NCBI GenBank assembly: GCA_003576695.1
Contig: QOZQ01000008.1
Span: 62,001 to 126,000 of the forward strand
Source of the DNA: Taklimakanibacter lacteus
Lineage (GTDB): Bacteria; Pseudomonadota; Alphaproteobacteria; Rhizobiales; Aestuariivirgaceae
Direction of reading: 5' to 3'
Length of the DNA: 64,000 bases
Below, piece after piece: positions 53,892-60,895 of the stretch. A program made the translations under genes and the position numbers. The notes under the pieces were generated by a model, which was given only the letters and a program-made list of their open reading frames with translations, was not told the origin of the DNA and did not search any database. Numbering within the stretch: the stretch's first letter is position 1; each line of letters opens with the position of its first letter.

Positions 53892-54137
53892 ATGGCGTCG
53901 GGCTCCACACCACATTTCCAGAACAGCGACGGCGTGCCGGCGATCGAGATCGGCACCAGGGAATTCATGTGCATTGGCGCCAAGCCGCCCTTCGACCACC
54001 CGCATATCTTCATCGACATGGGTGCCGACAAGGAAACCGTCTGCCCCTATTGCTCGACACTTTATAAATACAATGATCGCCTGGCCGCGACGGAATCGAA
54101 GCCGGCCAATGCCTTGTGGACGGACGAAGCGGCTTGA
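53892..54137 (+). CDS. CHCC zinc-finger protein (NDUFS6-like)
   Basis: This small protein of 81 residues carries the CHCC zinc site (Cys in EFMCIG, His in DHPHIF, then CPYC) of the family that includes the mitochondrial complex I accessory subunit NDUFS6. Alphaproteobacterial members are thought to assist complex I. The ATG at 53892 (MASGSTP) is supported by AGGGAT upstream and by the family's length; the open frame extends to 53823. It lies divergent from the hydrolase gene. Confidence 0.9.
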   Translation: MASGSTPHFQNSDGVPAIEIGTREFMCIGAKPPFDHPHIFIDMGADKETVCPYCSTLYKYNDRLAATESKPANALWTDEAA

Positions 54138-54152
54138 ATGGCGCGAGCGGCG

Positions 54153-54272
54153 TTACTGCGACGCCGCCGTCTCATCGACCATGCCCTTGTCGAGCTTGCT
54201 CTGCCCCGGCAGGCAGGCGGCACAGCCGGTGAGCGCGGTCAGGCAGATGATGGCGATGAGGGTCCGCAACAT
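54153..54272 (-). CDS. Short putative lipoprotein
   Basis: This 39-residue product begins MLRTLIAIICLTALTGCAAC, a textbook lipoprotein signal with the LTGC lipobox, leaving a mature peptide of about 23 residues (CAACLPGQSKLDKGMVDETAASQ, in part). A longer in-frame start at 54290 is possible. The ribosome-binding site is weak. Peptides of this type resemble entericidin-like or other tiny envelope lipoproteins. Its reality rests on the lipobox alone. Confidence 0.45.
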   Translation of the reverse strand: MLRTLIAIICLTALTGCAACLPGQSKLDKGMVDETAASQ

Positions 54273-54348
54273 GCTGACGCAAACTGGCATCGCACCTTGC
54301 GATTGTCCAGCTTGATTTGCAACCGCTGAACCGGCACCGTCCGCCCGC

Positions 54349-54828
54349 ATGATCGAGATCAGGGAATACAGGGAAACCGACGCCGAGGCGATGCTGGCGC
54401 TGATTCGGCAGTTGCAGGCGCATGAGGTGGCGCTCTACGACCGCATGAAACCCGCCGCCGATATGGGCTCGTGGTATATCGATCTTCTCAAGAAGCAATG
54501 CGCCGAGGATGACGGCGTCATCCTGATCGCCGCGGAAGACGGCAATGCCCTGGGCTATGCGACGATCCTCACCAATGTGATCGAGGATGGCGCGGGCGAT
54601 GAGGTCGCTTACGCCTATGCCTATGTCGGCGACCTGGTGGTGGCCGAAGCGGCGCGCCGCCGCGGCATCGGCCGGAGGCTTCTCGATGAATGCGAAAGAC
54701 GGGCCCGTGCCGCCGGCCGCGATGAATTGCGCATCACCGTGCTGGCCCTGAACAATGGCGCGCGCGAGGCCTATCGCGGTTTCGGCTTCTCCGATCTCCT
54801 GGTCGACATGCGCAAGGTCTTCACATGA
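54349..54828 (+). CDS. GNAT family N-acetyltransferase
   Basis: This 159-residue acetyltransferase has the GNAT core: an N-terminal IREYRETDAEAMLALIRQLQ, a central strand, acetyl-CoA motif A VGDLVVAEAARRRGIGRRLL (RRRGIG pyrophosphate loop) near residues 92-113, and motif B NNGAREAYRGFGFSD. The acceptor is unknown. Its stop overlaps the start of the AlkX-like glycosylase gene by 4 bases and a second GNAT gene follows that one, so the three form a coupled set. Confidence 0.9.
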   Translation: MIEIREYRETDAEAMLALIRQLQAHEVALYDRMKPAADMGSWYIDLLKKQCAEDDGVILIAAEDGNALGYATILTNVIEDGAGDEVAYAYAYVGDLVVAEAARRRGIGRRLLDECERRARAAGRDELRITVLALNNGAREAYRGFGFSDLLVDMRKVFT

Positions 54829-56039
54829 AGAACGACACGCTGTCCAATGCGCAGGCCCGCCGCCTGGCCCTCGTCGCCCAGGGCTTCGCCAGCCCGAAGC
54901 GTGAAGGCACGGCCAACTGGACGCGCATCGAGCGCGCCATCGCGCATATGAATCTCCTGCAGATCGACAGCGTCAATGTGCTGGTGCGCTCGCACTACCT
55001 GCCCGTCTTCGCGCGCGCCGGCCATTACAGCCACGACACGCTCGACCAGCGCACTTTCGGCAGGCGCAAGCGCCGCTTCTTCGAATATTGGGCGCATGAG
55101 GCGAGCTTCCTGCCGCTCGAGCTCTATCCGCTTTTGCGCTGGAAGATGGACCGCGCACGAAATGGCACGGGCGAGCACAGGTTTCTCGAGACATTCGGGC
55201 GCGAGCAGAAGGCCTATGTCAATGAGGTGCGCGCGCATGTACGCGCCAACGGGCCGACCGCGGTCAGCGACCTGCCCGATCCCGGCGGGCGCACCGGCAA
55301 TTGGTGGGGCTGGAACAAGGGCAAGATCGCGCTCGAATATCTCTTCCACACCGGCGAGGTGACGGCGGCGACGCGGCGCGTCTTCGAGCGTCTCTATGAT
55401 CTGCCGGAACGGGTGCTGCCGGCCGATACGCTGAACGCCCCCATGGTGCCGGAAGCGGACGCGGTTCGCCAGTTGATCGATCTCTCGGCGCGTGCGCTGG
55501 GCATCGCCAGCGAGGCGGATCTGCGCGATTATTTCCGCCTGCCGGTCGATGCCTTCAAGAAAGCCATGCCGGCGCTCATCGAGGAAGGCGTGATCGTGCC
55601 GGCCAGGGTCGACGGCTGGACGATCAAGGCCTATCGCCACCGCGATACGGGCTCACCGCGCAAGGCCGGCGCCAACACCTTGCTGTCGCCTTTCGATCCT
55701 CTCGTCTGGGAGCGTTCGCGTGCCGAGCGCCTGTTCGACTTCCACTACCGGATCGAGATCTACACGCCGCAGCCCAAGCGCGTTTACGGCTATTATGTCC
55801 TGCCCTTCCTGGAAGGCGACCGGCTCACCGCGCGCTTCTGCCTGAAGGCCGACCGCCAGGCCGGCCTCCTGCGTGTGAATGCCGCCCATGGCGAGGACGG
55901 GATCGACATGATGCGAACGGCCGAGGCCGCCACACCCGAATTGCGCCGCATGGCGCAATGGCTGGGGCTTGGCGATATCGCCGCGGCGGCGCGCGGGTCC
56001 CTGGCCAAACCTCTCCGCCAGGCCCTGAAACGCGCATGA
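54825..56039 (+). CDS. Winged-helix DNA glycosylase-like protein (YcaQ/AlkX family)
   Basis: This 404-residue protein belongs to the HTH_42 family, whose characterised members (AlkZ, YcaQ/AlkX) unhook DNA interstrand crosslinks or remove bulky alkyl adducts. Family features are the N-terminal ARRLALVAQGF, the catalytic-region QID in MNLLQIDSVNVLVRSHYLPVF (the QxD form of the AlkX branch), RTFGRRKRRFFEYWAHEASFLPLELYPLLRW and the winged-helix repeats that follow. It is translationally coupled to GNAT genes on both sides (4-base overlaps). A role in alkylation or crosslink repair is likely from family knowledge. Confidence 0.87.
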   Translation: MKNDTLSNAQARRLALVAQGFASPKREGTANWTRIERAIAHMNLLQIDSVNVLVRSHYLPVFARAGHYSHDTLDQRTFGRRKRRFFEYWAHEASFLPLELYPLLRWKMDRARNGTGEHRFLETFGREQKAYVNEVRAHVRANGPTAVSDLPDPGGRTGNWWGWNKGKIALEYLFHTGEVTAATRRVFERLYDLPERVLPADTLNAPMVPEADAVRQLIDLSARALGIASEADLRDYFRLPVDAFKKAMPALIEEGVIVPARVDGWTIKAYRHRDTGSPRKAGANTLLSPFDPLVWERSRAERLFDFHYRIEIYTPQPKRVYGYYVLPFLEGDRLTARFCLKADRQAGLLRVNAAHGEDGIDMMRTAEAATPELRRMAQWLGLGDIAAAARGSLAKPLRQALKRA

Positions 56040-56569
56040 AGCACGATGACATCATCACTCTGCGCCTGGTCCTCCGACTTCTGCCGCAGGACGCGCTTGA
56101 AGCGACGGAGGCTGGTCACGTCGCCGAGGCGGCGCGGTCGCTGGCCTTCGACCTGCCCGGGAAATGGAAGGATGTCGCTCCCCTGGCGCGACGGCGCCTG
56201 CCGCAGCTGGCCGAATGCCCGGACTACCGCCCGTGGTCCATCCGCGCCATTGTATTGAAGGAAACCGGGCAGGCGATCGGCTATGTCAATTTCCATGACC
56301 TGCCCGCCCGCCACGAAATGGCGCAACGCGATGCCTGCGCCGAATTCGGCTACACGATTTTCGAGGAGCATCGCCGCAAGGGTTATGTCGAGGAAGCGGT
56401 GCGCGCGCTCATGGATTGGGCACGCCGGCGCGGCGCCAGGCATTTCATCTTCTCGATCGCGCCCGGCAATGCCGCCTCGCGCGGCGTCGCGCTGAAGCTC
56501 GGTGCCCGCAAGATCGGCGTCCAGATCGATGAAGAGGATGGGCCGGAAGACGTGTTTCTGCTGGAATGA
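56036..56569 (+). CDS. GNAT family N-acetyltransferase (RimJ/RimL-like)
   Basis: This protein of 177 residues is of the Acetyltransf_3 type. The N-terminal TLRLVLRLLPQDALEA strand-helix, the central IGYVNFHDLP strand, motif A-like EFGYTIFEEHRRKGYVEEAVRALMDWA (RRKGY pyrophosphate loop) and the C-terminal SRGVALKLGARKIG are typical of RimJ/RimL relatives. It starts at ATG 56036, overlapping the glycosylase stop by 4 bases. It ends the three-gene coupled set; the acceptor is unknown. Confidence 0.88.
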   Translation: MKHDDIITLRLVLRLLPQDALEATEAGHVAEAARSLAFDLPGKWKDVAPLARRRLPQLAECPDYRPWSIRAIVLKETGQAIGYVNFHDLPARHEMAQRDACAEFGYTIFEEHRRKGYVEEAVRALMDWARRRGARHFIFSIAPGNAASRGVALKLGARKIGVQIDEEDGPEDVFLLE

Positions 56570-56604
56570 GGGAACGAGCGCTGCCCGCCCGGCGTGCCGA
56601 CACT

Positions 56605-57024
56605 TTACTTGAGCCAGGGATTTATAACGTCAAAACCACATGCATCGAAGTCGCTGGCGTTCCGTGTGGCAAGTTGTGCGCCACGCGAACGTGTAATGCC
56701 CGCGATTTGCGCATCAAATTGTGAGATTGGACGACCGGTTGCTCGCCTGGTCGCACTGATCTGCGCGAATTCGTCCGCAGCAAGACTATCGAAGGTTAGG
56801 ACCTGTCCCGCCATGTCGATATCGAGAATACGTATCACGGCATCCCAAAGCTGATCGCGTCTTTTACCGGCGGGGAGCACTCGGATACCATAGAGAAGCT
56901 CTCCTCGCGTGACGGTCGTTGTAAATATGGAAGCACGCGGTTGGTCGTTAAGCCACTCCGCTACGCGCGGCTCTGGGCTGACCCGCAACATTTCCGACAG
57001 AACATTCGTGTCCAGCACAATCAT
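56605..57024 (-). CDS. PIN-domain toxin, VapC/FitB type
   Basis: This 139-residue PIN-domain ribonuclease-type toxin begins MIVLDTNVLSEML with the first acidic residue, has a second acidic patch at TRGELLYG, and the third in the FDAQIAGITRSRGAQLATRNASDF segment. Its closest shape is FitB/VapC. It overlaps the upstream antitoxin gene by 4 bases. It would cleave a specific RNA when free of antitoxin. GC content is slightly lower than its neighbours, as is common for such modules. Confidence 0.93.
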   Translation of the reverse strand: MIVLDTNVLSEMLRVSPEPRVAEWLNDQPRASIFTTTVTRGELLYGIRVLPAGKRRDQLWDAVIRILDIDMAGQVLTFDSLAADEFAQISATRRATGRPISQFDAQIAGITRSRGAQLATRNASDFDACGFDVINPWLK

Positions 57025-57269
57025 CTGTCGATATCTACTGGATCGCGCATAGCCTGACGGGGAGCAATTTCCAGGTCCACACCGCCAATGAAGTCAACAC
57101 GTGCGCGGATAGCATCGACAAGTCCACCCGCGCGGGAGGCTTCACGGGAGAGCGCCGTGCGCAGGATGTCACGCGCCTCATCTTCCATCGAGCGACCGTG
57201 CCGCGCTGCCTGCACGCGTAGCTTTGCCTTTAGCTTTTCGTCGATATCTCGAATGGTCATGCTGGCCAT
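57021..57269 (-). CDS. Ribbon-helix-helix antitoxin, FitA type
   Basis: This 82-residue antitoxin has an N-terminal ribbon-helix-helix (ASMTIRDIDEKLKAKLRVQAARHGRSMEDEARDILRTAL) of the FitA type and a C-terminal tail that would block the PIN active site. It is the first gene of the pair and starts at 57269 (an ATG at 57260 is also possible). A 9-bp inverted repeat upstream (57283-57311) is the likely operator for autorepression by the toxin-antitoxin complex. Confidence 0.92.
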   Translation of the reverse strand: MASMTIRDIDEKLKAKLRVQAARHGRSMEDEARDILRTALSREASRAGGLVDAIRARVDFIGGVDLEIAPRQAMRDPVDIDR

Positions 57270-57282
57270 ATTTCACCTATGA

Positions 57283-57311
57283 CATCATTGATTGCATATT
57301 AGTCAATGATG
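57283..57311. promoter_or_regulatory. 9-bp inverted repeat, likely FitAB operator
   Basis: CATCATTGA (57283-57291) and TCAATGATG (57303-57311) are exact reverse complements separated by 11 bases, about one helical turn apart. The site is 14 bp upstream of the antitoxin start, where ribbon-helix-helix antitoxins bind to repress their own promoter. Confidence 0.7.
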
Positions 57312-57414
57312 ACAAATCATACAAGAAGGCGGCAATAACCAATGAAATCAATGAATTGTATGGGGCTCCCCATCATAAAGGACCCTACGCGGCAAGGCAT
57401 CATCCTGCTCTAAA

Positions 57415-57442
57415 GAGGGAGCGAGCCCCGGCCCGCTCCCTC
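57415..57442 (-). terminator. Hairpin terminator of the class III transaminase gene
   Basis: GAGGGAGCG (57415-57423) pairs with CGCTCCCTC (57434-57442) over a 10-base GC-rich loop. Reading leftwards, the stem is followed by TTTA. It lies 7 bp beyond the transaminase stop and upstream of the fitAB promoter, separating the two units. Confidence 0.75.
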
Positions 57443-57449
57443 GCTCATC

Positions 57450-58850
57450 TTAGATCGCCTTCTCGCGCACCAGCTGATCGGTGACCTTGCGGATGGCCGC
57501 GCCCAGCGTGTCGACGATGAAATCGACCTCTCCCTTGGTGATGATGAGCGGCGGCGACAGCACGTCGAGATGGCCGATCGGCCGCACCAGCAGCCCATGC
57601 GCCTCGCATTCATTCGAGATGCGCTTGGAGATATTCGCCTCGTCGGGCAGCTTCCGCTTCGTCTCCTTGTCGGCGACATATTCGAGGCACATCATCAGGC
57701 GGCGGCCGCGCACATCGCCGACGATCGGCAGGGATGAAAGCTCGGCCAGGCGCCGCTCGAGATAGTCGCCGACGCGCGCCGCATTGCCCAGGAGATCCTC
57801 GCGCTCGATGATCTCGATATTCTTGAGCCCCACCGCGCAGGCGACCGGATGGCCGGAATAGGTATAGCCATGGGTGAACCACGCATCGGCGTCGGGGGCG
57901 CTGATCACCTCATGCACCTTGTCCGAATAGAGCACCGCCGATAGCGGGATATAGCCCGAGGTCAGACCCTTCGCCGTCACGATGATGTCGGGCACGATGC
58001 CGAATTCGGCTTCCGACGCGAACATGTGGCCGAGTCGGCCGAAGGCCGTCACCACCTCATCGGCAATGAACAGGATGCCATTGTCGCGGCAGAGCTTGGC
58101 CATGCGCGGCAGGTAGTTGGGCGGCGGCATGGTGACCCCGCCCGAGGCCTGTGCCGGCTCGGCGATGAAGGCAGCGATTGTCTCGGGCCCCAGGCTTTCG
58201 ATCTTCTGGCGGAATTCCTCGACCAGAAAGTCGCTGAACTCGGCAAGGCTCATGCCGTCCGGCCGGCGATAGGGATAGGGCGCGGACAGGTGATGCACGA
58301 GATCGGGCACATAGTGGAAGTGCTCCGACTGATCGCCATCGCGCAGGCCCACCGTCATGCCGAGATAGGTAGAGCCGTGATAGGAGTTCTTGCGCGAGAT
58401 GATGTATTTGCGGTCCCGCGCGCCCCGCCGCGACTGATAGTAATGCGCAAGCCTGATTGCCGTGTCGACGCCGCAGGAGCCGGAGGTGGCGAAAGCGACA
58501 TGGTTGAGCCCGGAAGGCGCCAGCGAGGCAAGCTTCGCGGCAAGCTCCGCCGCCGGCGCGTTGGTCACATCGACGAAGGTCGTCGTATAGCACAGTTGCA
58601 GCGCCTGCTCGGCCATCGCCTGGGCGATCTCCTTGCGGCCATAGCCGGCATTGACGCACCACATGCCGCCGATGCCATCGAAATAGCGCCGGCCCTCGGC
58701 ATCCTTGACATAGCAGCCCTCGCCCTCGACCAGGACGAGCGAGCCCTCCTCGCGGAAACTGTCGAAATGCGTATAGGGATGCAGGAAATGATCATGGTCT
58801 TTCTGCCACAGATCATCCGGGTTGAAGCGGTTGCTAGCCTGATGAAGCAT
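57450..58850 (-). CDS. Class III aminotransferase (omega-amino acid:pyruvate type)
   Basis: This PLP enzyme of 466 residues has the class III plan: N-terminal HDHFLHPYTHFDSF, the phosphate-binding ATSGSCGVDTAIRLA near 135, the Asp in LFIADEVVTAFGRLG that binds the pyridine nitrogen, and the Schiff-base lysine in VTAKGLTSGYIPL near 295. Its length and start resemble omega-transaminases using beta-alanine, taurine or polyamine-type donors. The ATG at 58850 is chosen for its GAGGAAAA leader; the frame runs on upstream without similarity. A near-perfect TetR-type operator sits in its leader at 58864-58883. No TetR gene is adjacent. Confidence 0.92.
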   Translation of the reverse strand: MLHQASNRFNPDDLWQKDHDHFLHPYTHFDSFREEGSLVLVEGEGCYVKDAEGRRYFDGIGGMWCVNAGYGRKEIAQAMAEQALQLCYTTTFVDVTNAPAAELAAKLASLAPSGLNHVAFATSGSCGVDTAIRLAHYYQSRRGARDRKYIISRKNSYHGSTYLGMTVGLRDGDQSEHFHYVPDLVHHLSAPYPYRRPDGMSLAEFSDFLVEEFRQKIESLGPETIAAFIAEPAQASGGVTMPPPNYLPRMAKLCRDNGILFIADEVVTAFGRLGHMFASEAEFGIVPDIIVTAKGLTSGYIPLSAVLYSDKVHEVISAPDADAWFTHGYTYSGHPVACAVGLKNIEIIEREDLLGNAARVGDYLERRLAELSSLPIVGDVRGRRLMMCLEYVADKETKRKLPDEANISKRISNECEAHGLLVRPIGHLDVLSPPLIITKGEVDFIVDTLGAAIRKVTDQLVREKAI

Positions 58851-58863
58851 GATTTTCCTCTTT

Positions 58864-58883
58864 TTGACTGAACGTTCATTCAA
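58864..58883. promoter_or_regulatory. TetR-type operator just upstream of the transaminase gene
   Basis: TTGACTGAACGTTCATTCAA is a near-perfect palindrome centred on the GAACGTTC core; one base pair breaks the symmetry (C/T at the fifth position versus its partner). Sites with a TGAACGTTCA core are recognised by many TetR regulators. It is 14 bp upstream of the transaminase ATG, so binding would block its promoter or leader. Confidence 0.65.
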
Positions 58884-59021
58884 TATCTGAAGGCGACAAA
58901 GGGCGTTCCCGTGTCTTTGCAGACTGTAGCCAAGGCTCCGATGCGCCGCCAGCCCCTGCTTGTGCAGCTGCGAGACCGCAACTTGACCTAATGGCAGTTT
59001 AATTAGCCTCGCCCCTTGTCC

Positions 59022-59055
59022 GAGCGTGATAATCCGCACACGGATTATCACGCTC
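59022..59055. repeat. Perfect 15-bp inverted repeat in the transaminase/ogt promoter gap
   Basis: GAGCGTGATAATCCG (59022-59036) recurs exactly inverted as CGGATTATCACGCTC (59041-59055) around CACA. It stands in the 282-bp gap between the divergent transaminase (58850) and methyltransferase (59133) genes. No T-tract follows and both flanking genes point away, so it is not a normal terminator. A regulator site or a mobile-element remnant are the options; the rest of this gap shows only the TetR-type site. Confidence 0.75.
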
Positions 59056-59132
59056 ACGACGGGCGTCCGGTTTCGGGTGGATAAGGCCCCTCTGCTCTCC
59101 CAGATTGAGGTCATGCAATGAGGAGTTCCGCC

Positions 59133-59699
59133 ATGACACTCGACATATCGACCACCGAACGCCACCACACCGCACCGCCGGTCCAGCACGATGATCCGGT
59201 GCGCTATGCCTTCGGCGCATCCTTCCTGGGCGAGGTGCTGGTTGCCACGACCGGCAAGGGCATCTGCGCCATATTTCTCGGCAGCGACCGCGACCGGCTG
59301 GCGGATCGCCTCCGTGAGCATTTCCCCCTGGCGCAATCTTCCGGGAACCATGATCTGGACGACCAGGTCGCGCGCGTCATCGCTCATATCGAAGCACCGA
59401 CACAATCGTGCGAGATGCCGCTCGATCTGCGCGGCTCGGATTTCGAGATCGAGGTTTGGCAGGCTTTGCGCGCCATCCCGCCGGGCAAGACCCTGAGCTA
59501 TTCCGGGCTTGCGAGGAGGATCGGCGCGACAGGCGGTGCCAAAGGGGCCGCCAAGGCCGTCGCTGACGCTTGCGTCGGCAACAAGATCGCGGTTCTCATT
59601 CCCTGCCATCGCATTTTGCGCAAGGACGGTTCGATCTCGGGCTATCGCTGGGGCGTTCAGCGCAAGCGCGCACTGCTCAGGCGGGAGGGCGCGCTGTGA
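59133..59699 (+). CDS. Methylated-DNA-[protein]-cysteine S-methyltransferase
   Basis: This protein of about 188 residues is an O6-alkylguanine-DNA alkyltransferase of the Ogt/Ada-C type. The active-site Cys lies in VLIPCHRILRKDGSISGYRWG, and the helix-turn-helix arginine finger region GKTLSYSGLARRIGA precedes it. The N-terminal part resembles the Ada C-terminal half without the Ada metal-binding domain. The ATG at 59133 follows GAGGAG. Its stop overlaps the GTG start of a 2OG-Fe(II) oxygenase gene, linking two alkylation-repair-type activities. It repairs O6-methylguanine by stoichiometric self-alkylation. Confidence 0.92.
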   Translation: MTLDISTTERHHTAPPVQHDDPVRYAFGASFLGEVLVATTGKGICAIFLGSDRDRLADRLREHFPLAQSSGNHDLDDQVARVIAHIEAPTQSCEMPLDLRGSDFEIEVWQALRAIPPGKTLSYSGLARRIGATGGAKGAAKAVADACVGNKIAVLIPCHRILRKDGSISGYRWGVQRKRALLRREGAL

Positions 59700-60421
59700 C
59701 CGACGCGCTCCCCGCTTCCGTCGCCAGACGCATCTCGGCGCGCGACTGGCCGGCTCTCGGCGTCGAGCTCGACAAGCATGGTGCCGCCATCATCGAGGGA
59801 TTGCTCAGCCCGGACGAATGCGCCGGACTTGCCCGGTCCTATGCCGAAGACCGGCCGTTCCGCAGCCGCGTCATCATGAGTCGGCACGGCTTCGGCCGCG
59901 GCGAGTACAAGTATTTCGCCTATCCCCTGCCCGGCCTCGTCGCTTCGCTGCGCGCGGCTCTCTATGCGCCTTTGGCGCAGATCGCCAATCGCTGGAACGA
60001 GGCCTTGGGTGATGCGGCGCGCTTCCCGGCCGAGCATCCGGATTTCATCGCGCGCTGCCACGAGGCCGGCCAGCAGCGCCCGACGCCCCTGCTGCTGCAA
60101 TATGAGGAAGGCGACTATAATTGCCCGCATCAGGATATCTATGGCGCGCATGTCTTTCCGCTGCAGGTCGCCATACTTCTCTCGCGGCCGGGCGAGGATT
60201 TCACCGGCGGCGAATTCGTCCTGACCGAGCAGCGTCCCAGGATGCAGTCCCGCGCCGAGGTGGCACCGCTGCGCCAGGGCGACGGCGTGATCTTTCCGGT
60301 GCATCATCGTCCGGTCCAGGGCACACGCGGCATCTACAAGGTCAATTTGCGCCATGGCGTCAGCCGGCTCAGATCGGGCCGCCGCCACACGCTCGGCATC
60401 ATCTTTCACGATGCGCAGTGA
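59696..60421 (+). CDS. 2OG-Fe(II) oxygenase (DUF2086-type)
   Basis: This protein of 241 residues is a non-heme iron dioxygenase of the DUF2086/oxygenase-NA type. The iron ligands appear as His and Asp in CPHQDIYG (about residue 145) and a distal His in PVHHRPVQGTRG or later; the Arg that salt-bridges 2-oxoglutarate is probably in the KVNLRHGVSRL region. It starts at GTG 59696, overlapping the methyltransferase stop. Coupling to an Ogt-type gene suggests an AlkB-like role in oxidative dealkylation of DNA, but the family has not been shown here to act on DNA. Confidence 0.85.
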   Translation: MTDALPASVARRISARDWPALGVELDKHGAAIIEGLLSPDECAGLARSYAEDRPFRSRVIMSRHGFGRGEYKYFAYPLPGLVASLRAALYAPLAQIANRWNEALGDAARFPAEHPDFIARCHEAGQQRPTPLLLQYEEGDYNCPHQDIYGAHVFPLQVAILLSRPGEDFTGGEFVLTEQRPRMQSRAEVAPLRQGDGVIFPVHHRPVQGTRGIYKVNLRHGVSRLRSGRRHTLGIIFHDAQ

Positions 60422-60895
60422 CTAGGCTGCGTTCAGATCGCGCCGCACCTTTTCGACGACCTGGCGCTGCTCGGTTTCGGGCAGCGCCGGGAATTCACGG
60501 CTGTAGAAGCGCTCGAAGCCATCGGGCAGCTTTTCCGAGACGATCTCGCCGCGGATCATCTGGCTGTTGAGCGCATCGCCGTCGCGATGCGGCGCCAGAT
60601 GCACATGGAGATGCGCAACACCGTCGCCGAATATATAGACATAGACATGCTCTGTGCCGGTCGCCGCCTTGAGGCTCCGGCTTACTCTGGCGATCGCGGC
60701 ACCGAAGCTCCGCGCTTCCGCGCCGTCGAGATCGGCGATGGTCGGAATATGCCGCAAGGGTTCGAGATAGGCGAAGCCCAGCACTTCCGCATCAAGCGAC
60801 AGGGTCAGCCGCCATTCGCCGTCGCGCCACACCTCGACACGATGCAGCGCTTCATCTCCCTCGCGCCCGGCGCAGATGATGCATCCCCTCGTCAT
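60422..60895 (-). CDS. HIT family protein (histidine-triad hydrolase)
   Basis: This protein of 157 residues has the histidine-triad motif HLHVHLAPH (H-x-H-x-H) near residue 100 and the preceding VYVYIFGDG strand. The N-terminus GCIICAGREGD with its close Cys pair is family-typical. The start at ATG 60895 overlaps the stop of the aminotransferase gene (ATGA), so it is coupled to that gene and lacks its own clear ribosome-binding site. HIT proteins hydrolyse nucleotidyl phosphoramidates or dinucleotides; the substrate here is unknown. It converges with the oxygenase gene, the stops adjoining. Confidence 0.88.
   Translation of the reverse strand: MTRGCIICAGREGDEALHRVEVWRDGEWRLTLSLDAEVLGFAYLEPLRHIPTIADLDGAEARSFGAAIARVSRSLKAATGTEHVYVYIFGDGVAHLHVHLAPHRDGDALNSQMIRGEIVSEKLPDGFERFYSREFPALPETEQRQVVEKVRRDLNAA

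Noticed and set aside
58851-59609. N-terminal extension of the class III transaminase by about 250 residues
   Set aside because: The extension runs antisense through the methyltransferase gene and the intergenic palindromes. A good ribosome-binding site precedes the ATG at 58850 and the length then fits the family.
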